The notes under the pieces: model-generated
What the model saw: the letters and a program-made list of their open reading frames with translations, nothing else
Database searches by the model: none
What the model was told of the DNA's origin: nothing
Source of the DNA: Pardosa pseudoannulata
Lineage: Eukaryota; Arthropoda; Arachnida; Araneae; Lycosidae
Assembly: GCA_032207245.1 (NCBI GenBank)
Contig: CM063503.1
Span: 57,519,517 to 57,583,516 of the forward strand
Direction of reading: 5' to 3'
DNA length: 64,000 bases
In this document: positions 12,879 to 26,447 of the stretch, one piece after another
How positions within the stretch are numbered: position 1 is the first letter of the stretch
How the letters are laid out: every line of letters begins with the position of its first letter
Position numbers and translations under genes: made by a program

Positions 12879-14077
12879 TTACCCTCTGACTGCTCAATTT
12901 TTAGACCGAAATCGCTTTAAAAATGACATATTTTTTTATTGCCTATTTGAAATCTATATATATTGGAGAATTGAAAAATGCATGTTTTCTTTCCAGGAAA
13001 TATTTTTTATATAGATTTTTATCCTTAGAAACTAAGTTGTAAGTATCATTAGAAACTAATTTCAGATGATTTCACCAAAATAATTCTTTTTAAAATAAAT
13101 TTCAATTGAATTACAGTTAGTTTCTATTTATTAAATAATATAAAAACTATACAAAATTTAAGAATATATAAAGGACTGACTAAAAATATCTTAGAAATGC
13201 AGTTTAGTGTGATAGGTTTTGAATCAGGGTTCAAGGCAACTTCCCAGTCTTTGCACCAGATTCGTGTTTCTTTGCAAATGTTTTTTTCCATTTGCATCTT
13301 TTCTTAAACAGCATACACGACACTGTCTTCGAGGTTCTCTTTTTATGGGGTTAGGTGGTATGTGACTTGGAAAATAACGAGCTATCGATATCAAAGGGTT
13401 CCAAGTAGAACTCGGTCTTCCAGGACAACCGCTTTTATTTGTGTCCGAATATTTTTCGATACTTTCTTCAACAAATTTCAAACAAAATTCCAAAAGTGTT
13501 ATAGTTTGTCTTTGGTTTTGCTTTTTGTAAAGTACATAGGTATTCCACAAAGATTGATCTAAGAACCGCCTGAAAATTTTAATATAATACTTCCCCTGTT
13601 GTTTTCGGAGCGTAGGGTTCCTATCAATTTTGCACCACTGCCTAACGCTTTGCACGTTTATTGAATCATAATCAGATTCATCGCTATATGAGAAGCAGTC
13701 CAAAACTTCTATATCAATATTATTATCTCAACTAAAATCGCTTTTAGAATCTGAATCAGGAATATACACTCTGTCAATCGCTGAAAGTTTTCTAGCAGCC
13801 ATTTCTGATAAGAAAACAGCGGCAAAAAATTAGCGGTAATACTACGCGCCTTCAAATACGGCAATTAAATTGATAACTAATGGTATCTATTGGTCAAAAC
13901 GTAAATTAAATGTCTAATACTGTATATGATTTATTTAAGTGCTTAAGCGGGGAATAAACAGGATGCGCTCATCGATAAAGGAAGAAAAAAACATGCCCGC
14001 GAAAATCGCGGGATGAGCAAAATTTGTTAAATTTGAGTGACCCGTGGAAATCGCGGGATGAGCAGGCAGATGGTTAA
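12879..14077 (-). mobile_element. Internally deleted piggyBac element with TIRs
   Basis: The right end, read on the minus strand, starts TTAACCATCTGCCTGCTCAT (14077 down to 14058). The left end on the plus strand starts TTACCCTCTGACTGCTCAA (12879-12897), which is the same terminus with a few changes and one base missing from the TTAA. The transposase remnant lies between them in the same direction. Autonomous piggyBac elements are usually over 2 kb; this one is about 1.2 kb because the central catalytic region is gone. Subterminal GC-rich direct repeats (CGCGGGATGAGCA near 14008 and 14051) are visible next to the right end. Confidence 0.85.
13210..13802 (-). pseudogene. piggyBac transposase remnant, N- and C-terminal parts fused by deletion
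   Basis: The original start is the ATG at 13802 on the minus strand (MAARKLSAIDRVYIPDSDS), typical of the acidic, serine-rich piggyBac N-terminus. An in-frame TGA occurs at 13728-13730. At about residue 60 the frame jumps straight into the C-terminal part: KIFRRFLDQSLWNTYVLYKK, then an RYFPSHIP-like block and the RRQCRVC start of the cysteine-rich zinc-binding tail. The central region that carries the catalytic aspartates (including the GVDxxD-type motif expected just before KIFRR) is missing. Near 13270 a frameshift breaks the tail: the other frame continues as KETRIWCKDWEVAL, matching the family's expected CKDCxVALC. Non-functional; family assignment is from motif recognition. Confidence 0.85.
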
Positions 14078-14480
14078 GAAGCTATAGTAGAATAATTGCT
14101 CTCATCCAAATTTGCCTCAAGAAACTATAAAAACCCAACATGGATTGCCCGAGAGGACAGCAATATGTACACGGTTTCACAATTATGCAGTTATAAATCA
14201 ACGTCAAGTGTCTCCTTTCTCAAGAATGACCTCCCAAACTTCAGAGGGAGTAGGAACACATTTCAATTATAGCCGACGGCCTGGTTGTGAATGGAGGGCC
14301 GGAAGTTTGGCTGTGGTGGGAAACAAACACAAAAGTGGTGGAAAAGTCCGCAGCATGCGTCAGCTCACAGCTGTTGCATTAATACCAAGGATAATATTGC
14401 TATTTCTATTATGTGATATCAACACATATGTTTTACCTATTTGAGACAAAAATAATCCAGAAGGCCTGTGCAGGATGAAG
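14078..14480. other. Unique sequence between piggyBac and hAT copy B
   Basis: A plus-strand open frame at 14112-14444 (110 aa, ending in a hydrophobic stretch) has a more balanced composition than most frames here but no motif I recognise. I do not call it a gene. Confidence 0.4.
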
Positions 14481-15486
<1,006 letters not shown>

Positions 15487-15494
15487 GGATGAAG

Positions 15495-16641
15495 GATTTC
15501 TGAGCACTACTCTAAGACTTATTGGTTTATTGTTACCAACATACTCTTGTAATAAATGGCTTGAAACCCTTACTAAAAACTGATACTGGAGCATTAATAA
15601 CTGAAATGATTGGCAAAATATTACAACAATCTATAAATAAATATGAAATGTATTAATACAAGCTAATAACAAAGAGAAAATATGCAATAGGTACTGATTC
15701 ACGTTACAAAAAAAAATTACACTTGATAGTGAGCTTTACGTGAGGGAGATACAAGAACACAGAGAAAAATACAGCCTTACCATCCCTTACACAACCATAT
15801 AAAATGAACAGCACGTACCACACTTACTAATTATACCCAATTATCAAATTATGTTTCATGGTCTTTTAACTAACATCTACCTTCATATGAGATATATGCA
15901 TTTAACGAAACATTTTCTAAAATGATATTATATATTTCTTCAATTAACTTATAAATTTTATATTGCAGCCAATTAGCATGTTGTTGCAAGCAGTTGTTAA
16001 AATTTTACAGACATTGCTTCTCCATGAAAAAATATTTAAGGTTGAAGTCTATCAAGGAAATTGATGTAAATCCCCTTTATATTAATAGCTTAAGTTATCT
16101 GTCCTCGAATTTATGAAGAGGTTGGAACTGGAAGGGATAGGGTCATCCATATTGGATTCTTGATGAGTTAGGGTTAGCAAAAAATTTCAAAGCAAATCTT
16201 TAAAACGTTCGAAATCCCCCTCCCCCCTTTTCGACGGTTTAATGTCATTATTTCGAGCCCTATTTTCCCTGGTTAAGAGCAGGTTCTTAAGATTATCACA
16301 TAATAAATAGATAAAAATAACATTTTTTTCTAACATTATGACGTCATTTCTTTAACCATCTCATTTAATCATTTCTTATTTTAAATTATTTAAATATCGT
16401 CTGCATTATTTTTATACGTTTTATCACTGAACTTAGATATTACGTAAATAATTTTCTTTCATATTTGGCATAAATAATAGATTAGGTACATATGTGATAA
16501 TTTTAAATTTAATCATCGATTATTTTTTGTTACTATGAAAATTTTATGCCGGTGTTAACAACAAATTCTTTTCAGAAAATTCTAGGAGTCTATTTCACGG
16601 ACTAATAAATATCTAGAGTTTAAGTTATATATCTTTAAAAA
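15495..16641. other. Unique AT-rich sequence, nothing recognised
   Basis: No gene, array or element end was seen. A short pyrimidine-rich run lies near 16217-16232. Confidence 0.5.
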
Positions 16642-16645
16642 TTAA

Positions 16646-16801
16646 GGTCCTTGCGCTGGACGTCGAGGCTCGGTTCGAACGTTCGTTGTGACGAGATTTT
16701 GATGTCAGGTTGTGGACATTATGCGAGCAAACAATCAAGCTGACGTCAAAGTGACGTCACAACGAACGTTCGAACCGAACCGCAACTTCCAGAGTAAGAG
16801 C
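16646..16801. mobile_element. 156-bp foldback MITE flanked by TTAA
   Basis: A near-perfect inverted repeat (16667-16693 against 16755-16781, 26 of 27 matching, core GGTTCGAACGTTCGTTGTG) extends outward with weaker matches to both ends. The segment lies between TTAA at 16642-16645 and TTAA at 16802-16805. The central spacer is about 60 bp. It is clearly more GC-rich than its surroundings and has no coding capacity. TTAA flanks suggest mobilisation by a piggyBac-type transposase, which is inference. Confidence 0.75.
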
Positions 16802-16805
16802 TTAA

Positions 16806-17829
16806 GAAGTTTGTTCGTTTGTGTGTTTGTTTTTTATACATAACCACGCTGTTGACATAGCTAAGAAAACTTTGGATTATCTTTCTAAATTAATTCACAG
16901 TGATTATAAACTGCATTCACAGTATCGGGAGACATTAGAGGAGTGTGAAGATAAATAAATTATTGAGCTTGTACCAGATAATTCTCATCCAAAAAACAAA
17001 CCATTTTTACCTGCCTTATAGGGTATTTTGAATTCTGGAAAATTAAAAATTTTACTAATCCCTTCATATGACTTGCTATTTGCTAGTAATTTTAATAACA
17101 CTCAGTTTCATTTAAGGAAAAATGAGAGATAAGTTTTACATAAATAAAATAGATGTCAGATAGTTATTTTTCTATAAAAGATAATCTGCTTTAGATAAAT
17201 ATCTCTTAAAGGTCAAACATGAAGATATAGTTTCTGGTTTAACAATTTCGTAAAGGCTGTTATGCATACAATCGCAGAAACTTTTGGTAGGTCATAATGC
17301 AATAACAACGAAACTTACGCAATGGTTAGAATTTCTTACAATTTATATGCAGGTTCGGATTTAAAAATCCATCTTTTTTCTGCTTTATATGGCATAACTT
17401 GTCACATCTTCGATCAAAAAATTATTTTGTCTTTTAACTATGATTTTTTAAGATAATTCTCCACTGCTTAACTATTTTCAATTAGACTTTTAGGAATGAA
17501 TTTCTTTTAAGTTTCTCATGATAAGTCGGAAGTTTTCACTGGAATAAGGTTTCGTGATGTTATGAAACGGAAACCTTTCAATTTAAATCATACAAAATAT
17601 ACCTACATAATTTACAACTTTATACTATCAAAATATACTTCTGCAGTAAATCAAAGTTAAAATAACCACTGTGAATCTTAAATCGCAATTTATTGACATG
17701 TGATGAAAAAAATTTTAGTTGAAGTTTAGTAATATATTTGTAATAAGAAAACTTAAATTTAAATTTAGAAAAATCGTATAAACGCGAACTTTTCCTTTAA
17801 TAATAACATTCATTAAATAAATATTTTAA
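16806..17829. other. Unique AT-rich sequence, nothing recognised
   Basis: No gene, repeat or element could be supported. Confidence 0.5.
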
Positions 17830-19482
17830 AGACATTGGGTGATTCCCTAGAACCCAATCCAGACATGCGTCATCAATAACTGAAAATGCATAATATTATG
17901 TCGCAACACTAGTATACAACTAAGAATAGTCATATTTATTACCATTAGTTCGTGGATAAACTTCTGCTACGTTGAACTTTGAACAAACCTCACCATACAG
18001 GTGTCTTGCTAGGATTTGTATCATTTCTGCTCGCTTCCTAAACCGATTGCTGACATATCAACATCCTGTAAAGAATATAAAATCTTCAAGGTCAAGTACA
18101 TGTTAAATAAATATAAGATTAAATATTTCATACGCTGTATTTACCCAAAATATTTTCTTACAAACCTGAGAAATTTTAATCTGCTTCATGCTGAAGCAAA
18201 TGTCTCTGAAGATTAAGACACAAAAGGAATTTTGTAACAAAAATATTTAACAAGTTTTGTTTTAGGGTTGCATCTTAACACCTGAACACAAACATTCACA
18301 TCTTTTGAAATTCAGGGTAGAAATTCCCTTGTTTAATAGTTATGGATGGGATTAGTTAAGTTGAAAGTTATAGAACTCGCAAGCATGCTTACATTTGGTA
18401 GAGGTGGCTATAGAAATTTCTCATCGCCTTTACGCAACACTTTTCAAGGTGTTTTAAATCTTAAGAAGCTTTACATCTTACAAACAAAACTCCGAAATAT
18501 CAAAGTTTATCCACTTACTTAAATACAAAGCTCCACGCAAATGACGAATCAACCTGTGAAAACAATGCTTTGTTAATCTAAGTTATTCGTGCTTTTATAA
18601 ATAAGACAGCTTATCCATAGTCAGATAGCAGAAATTACGTGACATATCCTAGTAATTGAGGAGAAAAAAATCAAATAACCTTCATGTCCTTCTCTTAAGT
18701 AGGATACGAGAGGTTATGAAATGGAATGTCCCTAACTCGCAGAAATTTCTCTAATGCAAGTGATTAATACGCTACTGCATTCGCACAAAAGAGACGAGAA
18801 ATGCATTTTGAGGTATTACAGAAAGCAAAATAAAAGTATATGCAGGAGGAAGTGAAGCAAATTAATTATCAAAGTATAACTTTCCCAAAATTTTCACGCT
18901 CTTTGAAATTATGAATTTTTATCATTGTTAAGATAGTAAAAATGTCTCGAATTTTTTAAAACAGTTTACTTTTCTCTAGAACCAAATCCAGATTTGCATC
19001 ATCAATAATTGTAAATTAGTAATATTTCGAGGTATGCTACAACTCAGAATAATACGAGTTATTCTGAATTATTCATATATAAAGTTTTAGCAAAACGGAA
19101 TATAAGTATATATCAACGCACAACAGCCAAGTTTTATATCAATTTTACTCACTCCGGACATCAATTTCTTTAATGTAACCGTTCTGTACTGAATAAAAAA
19201 TATTCAAGGTCAAGTAAATACTAAATTTTACATCCGCGATTAAATATTTTACTCCCTGTATTTACCTAAATATTTTCTTGTGCTTTTCTTTTCTCGACAC
19301 ATTTTAACCTCTTTCGAGATGAAGCAACAGTCTCTGAGGACTAAACTTGTTACCTTATAGTATCTTAACAAATCTGATTTGAAAAGTATTTATTTCAGTT
19401 TTGTAGTACATTGCATTAAACAAGTAAAAAATAATTTGAAAGGAACAAAACATAAAAAGGAAAATTTGTTGGCAAAATAAGC

Positions 19483-19723
<241 letters not shown>

Positions 19724-20035
19724 CTTTGTTTTTATTTAAATTGTTTTACACAAAAATTATCTTTGCGTACAGAATTTGAAAGTTTGAGATACCTCATTTC
19801 TGAGCAATCCGCATTTATTTTTAATTTAATGAAAACAAAGTCTATTTTAGTAATTATCATCTACATACGAAAAACAATGAAGTAAACTCATATGGAAACT
19901 ATAATTAGTGTAGTCATTTATGGTGATTATGTGAAAACATTGTGTTAATTGCAGAGTTGCAAAATAGAAACAATCAACAAAGTGAATTTTTGAAAGCTTC
20001 CTGTGTAAATGACACAAAATTTGGGGTATGTTACA

Positions 20036-20270
20036 GATCTGCAGTATGGTGACACAAAGTGTTAAGGTAAAAAAAATTGGAACAAAAATTCTTAGGCAAC
20101 TTTTTTGTATGTGCTATTTCTTAATTTCTGAACACATTTTGGGTCTGTCACTGATCTGCAACATGGTTACACAATGTGTTAAGGTAAAAAAAATTAGAAG
20201 AAAAATTTTTAGTCAACTTTTTTGTGTGTACCATCTTTTAATTTCTGAACACAAACATTCCTATCCATAG
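20036..20270. repeat. 117-bp direct duplication
   Basis: GATCTGCAGTATGGTGACAC (20036) recurs as GATCTGCAACATGGTTACAC (20153), followed by the shared GTTAAGGTAAAAAAAATT and the TAATTTCTGAACACA block. The frame at 20028-20270 spans both copies, which is why it stays open. Confidence 0.8.
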
Positions 20271-21042
20271 AAATCCAGGATAGAAATTTCCTTGTTTAAT
20301 AGTTAAAGATGGAATTATGGTCATTGAAAGTTGTAGGAGTCTCAAGCATGTGTATAGATTCGTTAGAGATAGCAATAGAAACTTATCGTCATCTCTGCGA
20401 GACACACTTCGAAGTGTTTTAAATCTTAAGGAGCTTTAAATCTTACAAACAAAACTCTGAAATCTTAAAGTTTATCCACTTACTTAAATTCGACACTCTA
20501 CTAGAATGACGAATCAACCTGAGAAAACAATGTTTTGTTAATTTAAGTTAAAAGTGCTTTGCTAAATGAGACAGCTTATCCATAGCCAGATAGCAGAAAT
20601 TACGTGACATATCCTATTAATTGGGGAGAAAAACTCAAATAAACTTCATGTCCTCGTCTTTACTTAAGTAGGGTACGAAAGGTTATGAAATGGAATGTCT
20701 CTAACTCGCAGAACTTTCTCTAATGCAGGGATTAATACTCCACTGCATTAGCGCAAAAGTGATGTAACTCATTTTAAGGTATTAAAGAAAGCAAAATTAA
20801 AAAACCCTTCAAGAAAAAGTAAAGCAGATTAATCCTTTGTCTTTAAAGAATTCCAATTTGAAAAATATTTGTTTAGACATTAGAATGCATCATTTCAATC
20901 ATGAAAAAAATTCCTTACCATAAACGTTAAAATTTCATTGTAAAAAAGGGTCATTGTTACTAAAGACCTTGGGCAGATAACTAATTCCAAAATTAGTTCG
21001 AAGTATAAATAAGAAACATATACAAATACGGAACATTATATA

Positions 21043-22297
21043 CGAAGTTCACTCTGAAATTGAGATACAACTAGGTTTTTAAAGTTATACTTATATAATT
21101 TTAGGTCTTCAAAGTTGTCTCCTCCACCATCAATGCACTTTTGTAGACGAATTTTTCACAGATTAAATGCCTCAAGCCATTCATTTCTTGGAATAGATGA
21201 AAAATGCATTTATAGCCACATCAATCTCTTCTTCTGAATGAAAACGACGTCCACGTAAGTTCTTTTTAATTAAAGAATAACCAAAAGTCACACATAGCTA
21301 GATCAGGTGAATACGGCGGATGTTCTATCACTTTAATTTGTTTTTGTTTAAGAAACTCAACTATTAATCCGGCTGTATGTGAAGATGCATTGTCATGGTG
21401 AAGCATTAGTCCCCTAACATTCACTTCTTGTAGAATTTGTGGAAGACATTTAGTGGTATACCAATTTGTTGTTACTGTCTTCTGTCCTTTCAACTTGATG
21501 GATTTCACCAATCCCGTACTTCTGAAGAAAACGGCATACATCAATTTTTTTCAGTGAGCGTTGTTTTTTCACCATTGTCGGCGCTTGATCATCTTCAAAG
21601 TCCCATACTTTGGTTTCTTGACAAGTTGGAACCTCAAAAAAAGATATGTACGTTTCATCACCGGTCACAATTTTAGAATTGATGTGGTGGCCACCATCAT
21701 TTAGCAATTTAAAAGTTTATTTACTGATTCTGAAACGCTCCCCTATTTGGTGCTCAGATTATGGGAAACCCAACGGCAAACTACTTTTTTCATATGTAAT
21801 TCTTCATTAATGATTTTGTGTATGGCTGCAGATCCAATGTTAAGTTCCTTCTGCATAATTTGATAGGTACAGCGATTATCTTCCATTAACATTTTTTGCA
21901 TGGCAGACCCATTATCCGAGATTACTGCCAACGCCGACCTTCCTGTGTGTTGTTCTTCATCCTGAAGAAAATTGTGACCTCTGCAAAATTCTTTAAATCA
22001 TCTTAATACAGTAGCACGAGCTGGAGATTCATCACCAAATGCCAATTGCAACCGTTGAAAGCATTCTTCTTGATTTAATCTTGCTTTAAAATCGTAGAAA
22101 ATCATAGCGCAAAAATGTTCTCGCGTCAACTCCATTTTCTCTTCTGTTTAAAATTTATTCTACGCTAAACAAGTTGAAGTAAGTCAGTAAAAAATTGTCT
22201 GCTGTGTTAAAATACTTTGCATTTTAAAATTAAACCGTTATTTTTATTCTGTAAATTCCTGTCTGCTCGTAATTAAAAAGTTTCAGAGTAACCCTCC
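21043..22297 (-). mobile_element. mariner element with degenerate TIRs
   Basis: The left end CGAAGTTCACTCTGAAA (after TA at 21041-21042) and right end, read inward, GGAGGGTTACTCTGAAA (before TA at 22298-22299) match at 13 of 17 positions. The shared core is ACTCTGAAA. Length is 1255 bp, normal for mariner. A full-length but broken transposase occupies the minus strand. It sits inside a unit of the surrounding ~350-bp satellite. Confidence 0.85.
21060..22135 (-). pseudogene. mariner transposase (DD34D) pseudogene
   Basis: Minus-strand start ATG at 22135 (MELTREHFCAMIFYDFKARL). The N-terminal helix-turn-helix region is followed by an in-frame TGA replacing a tryptophan codon (LR*FKEF) near residue 49. 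The next part (HTGRSALAVISDNGSAMQKML ... VVCRWVSHNLS) corresponds to the linker. Frameshifts or stops near 21740-21710 precede the first catalytic block VTGDET. The second catalytic block HHDNASSHTA and third PPYSPDLAMCDFWLF are intact, with 34 residues between the aspartates as in mariner proper. Further stops and frameshifts fall near 21600 and 21275. The C-terminal part is also out of frame. Non-functional; family assignment is firm. Confidence 0.9.
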
Positions 22298-24480
22298 TAT
22301 TATTTATTTCAAAACACATTTGATGTGGGTGACTGACTTGACGACTTCATCCTTTGGGGACAACTAAACCTTATTGCAACCCATGCCCTCAAACTTGTAA
22401 GCGAATACGTTAATTACCATATCAACCAAATGGAAAAAAAATGTTATCTACTACAAACACAAAAATTACATGTTTCTAATAATCTAAAATTTCTTGCATA
22501 AAAATTTCCTTACTGATTTTTAATTTTCTTTGTGCAAATACTAGTTTTAATCGTATCTTGTCCTTATAAACTCAACAAATCAAAAGCTTATATTATTGAG
22601 AAGGGAACAAATATTGCAGTGCATTAATGCGAACATGGTGTAACTCATTTTAAGAAAAAAAATTAAAAATATCTAGAAGAAAAAAAAGCAGATTCACCCT
22701 TTGTCTCTCAAGAACTCTGATAAGAAAAATATTTACTTAGATATTACAATACCTCATTTTAAGTATGAAATAAAAACTTTAAAGTCTATAACGTAATAAA
22801 AAAAATTCTGTCATACAAGTGTACCGAAAGCAAGCAAAAAACACAAAAATTGTCTTTACATAATTATTGAAAATCTTTTTATGTATAATAATACTTTTAG
22901 TCATCTCTTGCCTTTATATATTTAAAAAATCAGAAGCTTATATTGAAAAAGGAATGCATATTCCACTCCATTAGCACAAAAAAGATATGTCTATTTAGTA
23001 AAGTAAAATTAAAAATATCTACAAAAAAAAAGACTGATTAACCCCTTTGTTTCTCAAGAACTCCAATAAAACAAATATTTACTTATACGTTAGAATGCAT
23101 CTCCTCAAGTGTGAAAATTATTTTAAAGTCTATAGAATAAAAAATAAAAATGCATTTTTAATATAAGTGTGACTACAACAAACAAAAAACTATATTGATA
23201 CTACAATCCTAAATTTCTAGCACAAAAACTCTCTTTCCATAATTATTTTCAACATGTCTCTGTGTAAATATATCTTTTATTTGTCTCTTGCCTTTACAAA
23301 TTTAACTAATCAAAATTCTAAATTTTAAAAAATTGAATAAATATATTAACACAATACATTAATGCAAAATAGTGTAACTCATTTTAAGAAAGCAAAATTA
23401 AAATGACTTCAAGAAAAAGGAAAATAGATTAATTCTTTGTCTCTTATTAACTCCAATTAGAAAAATATTTACTTAGAGGTTAGAACGCATCTTTTAAAGT
23501 AGAAGAATAATCTACTGTTAAAGTAGTATACCTACAGCAAACGAAAAATTACATGTAACTTATATTCTAAATTTCTTGCACAAAACTTGCCTTTCTATCA
23601 TTATTTTGAACATGTCTTTGTGTAAATACTACTTTTAGTTTATTCTTGCCTTTATAAATTTAACATCTTAAAAGTTTAAGTTATTGAATAAGGAACACAT
23701 ATTACACAACACTATCGTAAAAATCATGTAACTCGATTGAGTTATGTAAAATTATCTACAAGAAAAAGAAACATAGATAAACCCTTTGTTTCTAAATATC
23801 TCAGATAAGAAAATATTTACTTAGAATCCATCTGTCTAAGAATGAAAAAAATTAAATTCTAGAGTATAAAAAATAAAAATTCAATTCATTCCAATACAGT
23901 AGTGTGATAAAAAAGTGTTTCTTCAACAAACAAAAAAACTACATGTATCTTATATTCTAAAATTCTTGCACAAAAATTGCCTTTCTATAATTATTTTGAA
24001 CCTGTCTTTGGATACATACTACTTTTAGTTTATTCTTGCCTTTATAAATTTAACTACTTTAAAGTTTATGTTGTTGAATAAGAAATACATTTCCCCTACA
24101 TTATCGCAAAAATCATGCAACTCAATTGATAAAAGTAAAGTTATCTGCAACAAAGAGAAACACATATAAACCTTTGTCTCTAAATAACTCAGAAAAGACA
24201 ATATTTACTTAAAATGCACCTGTTCAATAATGAAAAAAAATATTAAAGTCTATAGCATAAAAAATAAAAGTTCAATTCATTCCAATACACTAATGTCATA
24301 AAAATGTATTCCTACAACAAACAAAAAGCATGTATCTTATATTCTAAATTACTTGCACAAAACCTGTCTTTGTATAATTCACTTGAACCTGTATTTGTGT
24401 AAAAACTAACAAAATGACTAAAAGTACTAAAAACTACTTTTAGTCGTCTCGTCTTTATGAAATTCGACTAATAAAAATTT

Positions 24481-25376
24481 TATATTTAGTGATAGTCGTA
24501 TAAAATTGATCAAGAGATAAATAAATTTTTGTCATTTCATGTAAACATGGCATTACCACTTCTATATGATACTTTAAGAAAAATTATTATTCATTTCAGT
24601 ATTGTAGAGTAGCAGCAATCAATAATACCATCTATTAAAGCTCACCAAAGAAATGACATTGACTTTTGACTATATTGCAGATTTCCAATCCAGTCATACA
24701 GAAGTTTAATTATTAAAATGCTACTTTACTAAATTTTCAAGGAAACATTTTGCAATTATAAATTTTAATCACTATTAAGGGCATAAAATTATTTTACGTT
24801 TTACAATAAACCTCTAACATATAGGAAGCACAATATAATATTAAAATGTATGCTTTGTGCAATAAGAAGTGACTGAAACAGTTTATTTGGGACAAATAGC
24901 TTGTTTAATTTAGGAGATTGATATCGTTCACATAGTATCAATCTAAAGTGGTATGAGTCATAAATATCATTCCTTTCGGAAAAGCAGAATAGAAAAACTC
25001 ATATGGTCAAATAAATATTTTATCGACGGACGACTAAATATAGCAAAGATGTTGCAGTAGATGTTTGAAGATGATTTTAGAATCGGAAGATTAGGTATAT
25101 TTGTGCTCTTTCAACGATGCAAGAATATTTCATTTGATAAATATAATTCTCATTTGAGTTGTTTTAAGATTATGCTAGCTATTTAAGGAAATATAGAACA
25201 TTTAGAGCTAAAAAGTCTTCATTAAAAATAGCTTATTTTTGATTCAATATAAATACAAAAATGTTCTGCTATGTTTAATATAAAATTTTCCTAGATTATT
25301 AATATGGGTATATATTTATAAAACAATTTCGTTGTGTTATATGCATTTTTAAATACATACAAAAACACATACATAT
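24481..25376. other. Unique AT-rich sequence, nothing recognised
   Basis: No gene or repeat supported. Confidence 0.5.
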
Positions 25377-25377
25377 A

Positions 25378-26447
25378 CACTCATGTCCATAAATTAAGGA
25401 TAATGAAGTTCAGGCAATGAAAGAGACAAAAGCAAAACAAATTTGACTTATTTGTAAAGTCTATTTATTAAACAAAAGGCAAAGAGCAAAAAAGATGCTA
25501 TATGATTGACATAATTAATAAAAATTGCGATTTTTACTCCCTTACGCAAATTTAAAAAAAAACCTATTTACAGAAAATAGTATAACATGGTTAGTATGAT
25601 GGTTAATACGGAGTATGTCTCCCGGACGATGCAATACAAGCGTTACAACGTCTACGCATGCTGAGTATCAGATTATCAATCTGATCTTGGGGAAAATTAC
25701 ACCACTCATCAAGCAATGCCCTCCGAAGTTCCGATAGACAGTTGGGAGGGGGTTGACGAGCTGCAATTCGTCGGCCAAGCATGTCCCACACATGCTCTAT
25801 TGGATTCAAGTCCGGTGAGTATAGTAAGGGGAACACATCTGACAGGCCTACGAGCATATAGACCAATGTTCCCTGGGCGTCTGTACACGGTCTGCCTTGA
25901 AACTGTCGTACCGGTAGCTGAAGAGAGCTGGCGAGACAGGTCTGATACTGTGCTCCGTCTGTTTCTTTTGGCAGTAACTGCCAAATACCGGTCATCATTC
26001 GGCTTAGTAACTCGGGGGCGACCTGTGCTGTAACATCTACTCACATTACCATCATGTTTGAATCGTTGCCAAAGCCTGGAGATGACACTCTGGGCGATTC
26101 CAAGTTCCTCGGATACTTCCAGCTGGGTACGTCCACATTCCAGTCGTCCGATAATTCTACCACGTAAAAAATCATCTAAATGCTTCCTTTGTGCCATAAC
26201 TATGCGGTTATTGCACTGAAAGGCTTTTAAAGCGCTTGTGAACAATTTTACTTCTTTGCTACCATTCCTTATATACCCCTTTCATACACTCTCGTCATTG
26301 TGACGTACTATCCGCGCCATCTGGTGGTTTCCTGCAATTTGCATATTCTTCTTCAAGATGTGTGTGATAATTCTACAGGTGAAATTTTTATTTCAGAGTT
26401 CAATTTCTGTGTGATTCTGAATTATCCTTAATTTATGGACATGAGTG
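25378..26447 (-). mobile_element. Tc1-type element, internal deletion derivative with perfect TIRs
   Basis: The left end CACTCATGTCCATAAATT and the right end, read inward, are identical for 27 bases (through AAGGATAAT). The TA duplication is at 25376-25377 and 26448-26449. The element is 1070 bp; autonomous relatives are usually around 1.6 kb. The transposase on the minus strand is missing its middle. The perfect TIRs in otherwise decayed surroundings suggest a young insertion that a related transposase could still recognise. Confidence 0.92.
25603..26197 (-). pseudogene. Tc1 transposase with catalytic centre deleted
   Basis: The true start is the ATG at 26197 (MAQRKHLDDFLRGRIIG), not the upstream in-frame one. 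Residues 1-60 carry the first helix-turn-helix, then the GRPR (STGRPRVT) motif, then a second DNA-binding half ending GLYARRPVRCVPLT. At that point roughly the central third is missing, and the sequence continues in another frame with the third catalytic block YSPDLNPIEHVWDMLGRR, which runs to the C-terminus ending CIASSGRHTPY. The first and second catalytic aspartates are absent and the junction (about 25830) is out of frame. It could at most encode a DNA-binding fragment of about 120 residues plus a frameshifted tail. Confidence 0.9.

Larger units (their letters stand above)
20741..24480. repeat. Diverged ~350-390-bp tandem satellite interrupted by a mariner
   Basis: Units begin with a GCATTA(G/A)(T/C)GC-like motif near 20748, 22622, 22968, 23356, 23707 and 24095. 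Each continues through GAAAAAG(T)AAA.CAGATTAA-CCTTTGTCTCT, then AAATATTTACTTAGA, then CTTGCCTTTATAAATTTAAC. Spacing is 345-390 bp. The first unit is split by the mariner at 21043-22297. Sequences are AT-rich, quite diverged between units and non-coding. Confidence 0.8.

Noticed and set aside
14112..14444. 110-aa frame between piggyBac and hAT copy B
   Set aside because: No recognised motif or homologous copy in the window, and no splice or promoter support.
25716..26033. Plus-strand 105-aa frame in the Tc1 element
   Set aside because: Antisense shadow of the transposase remnant.
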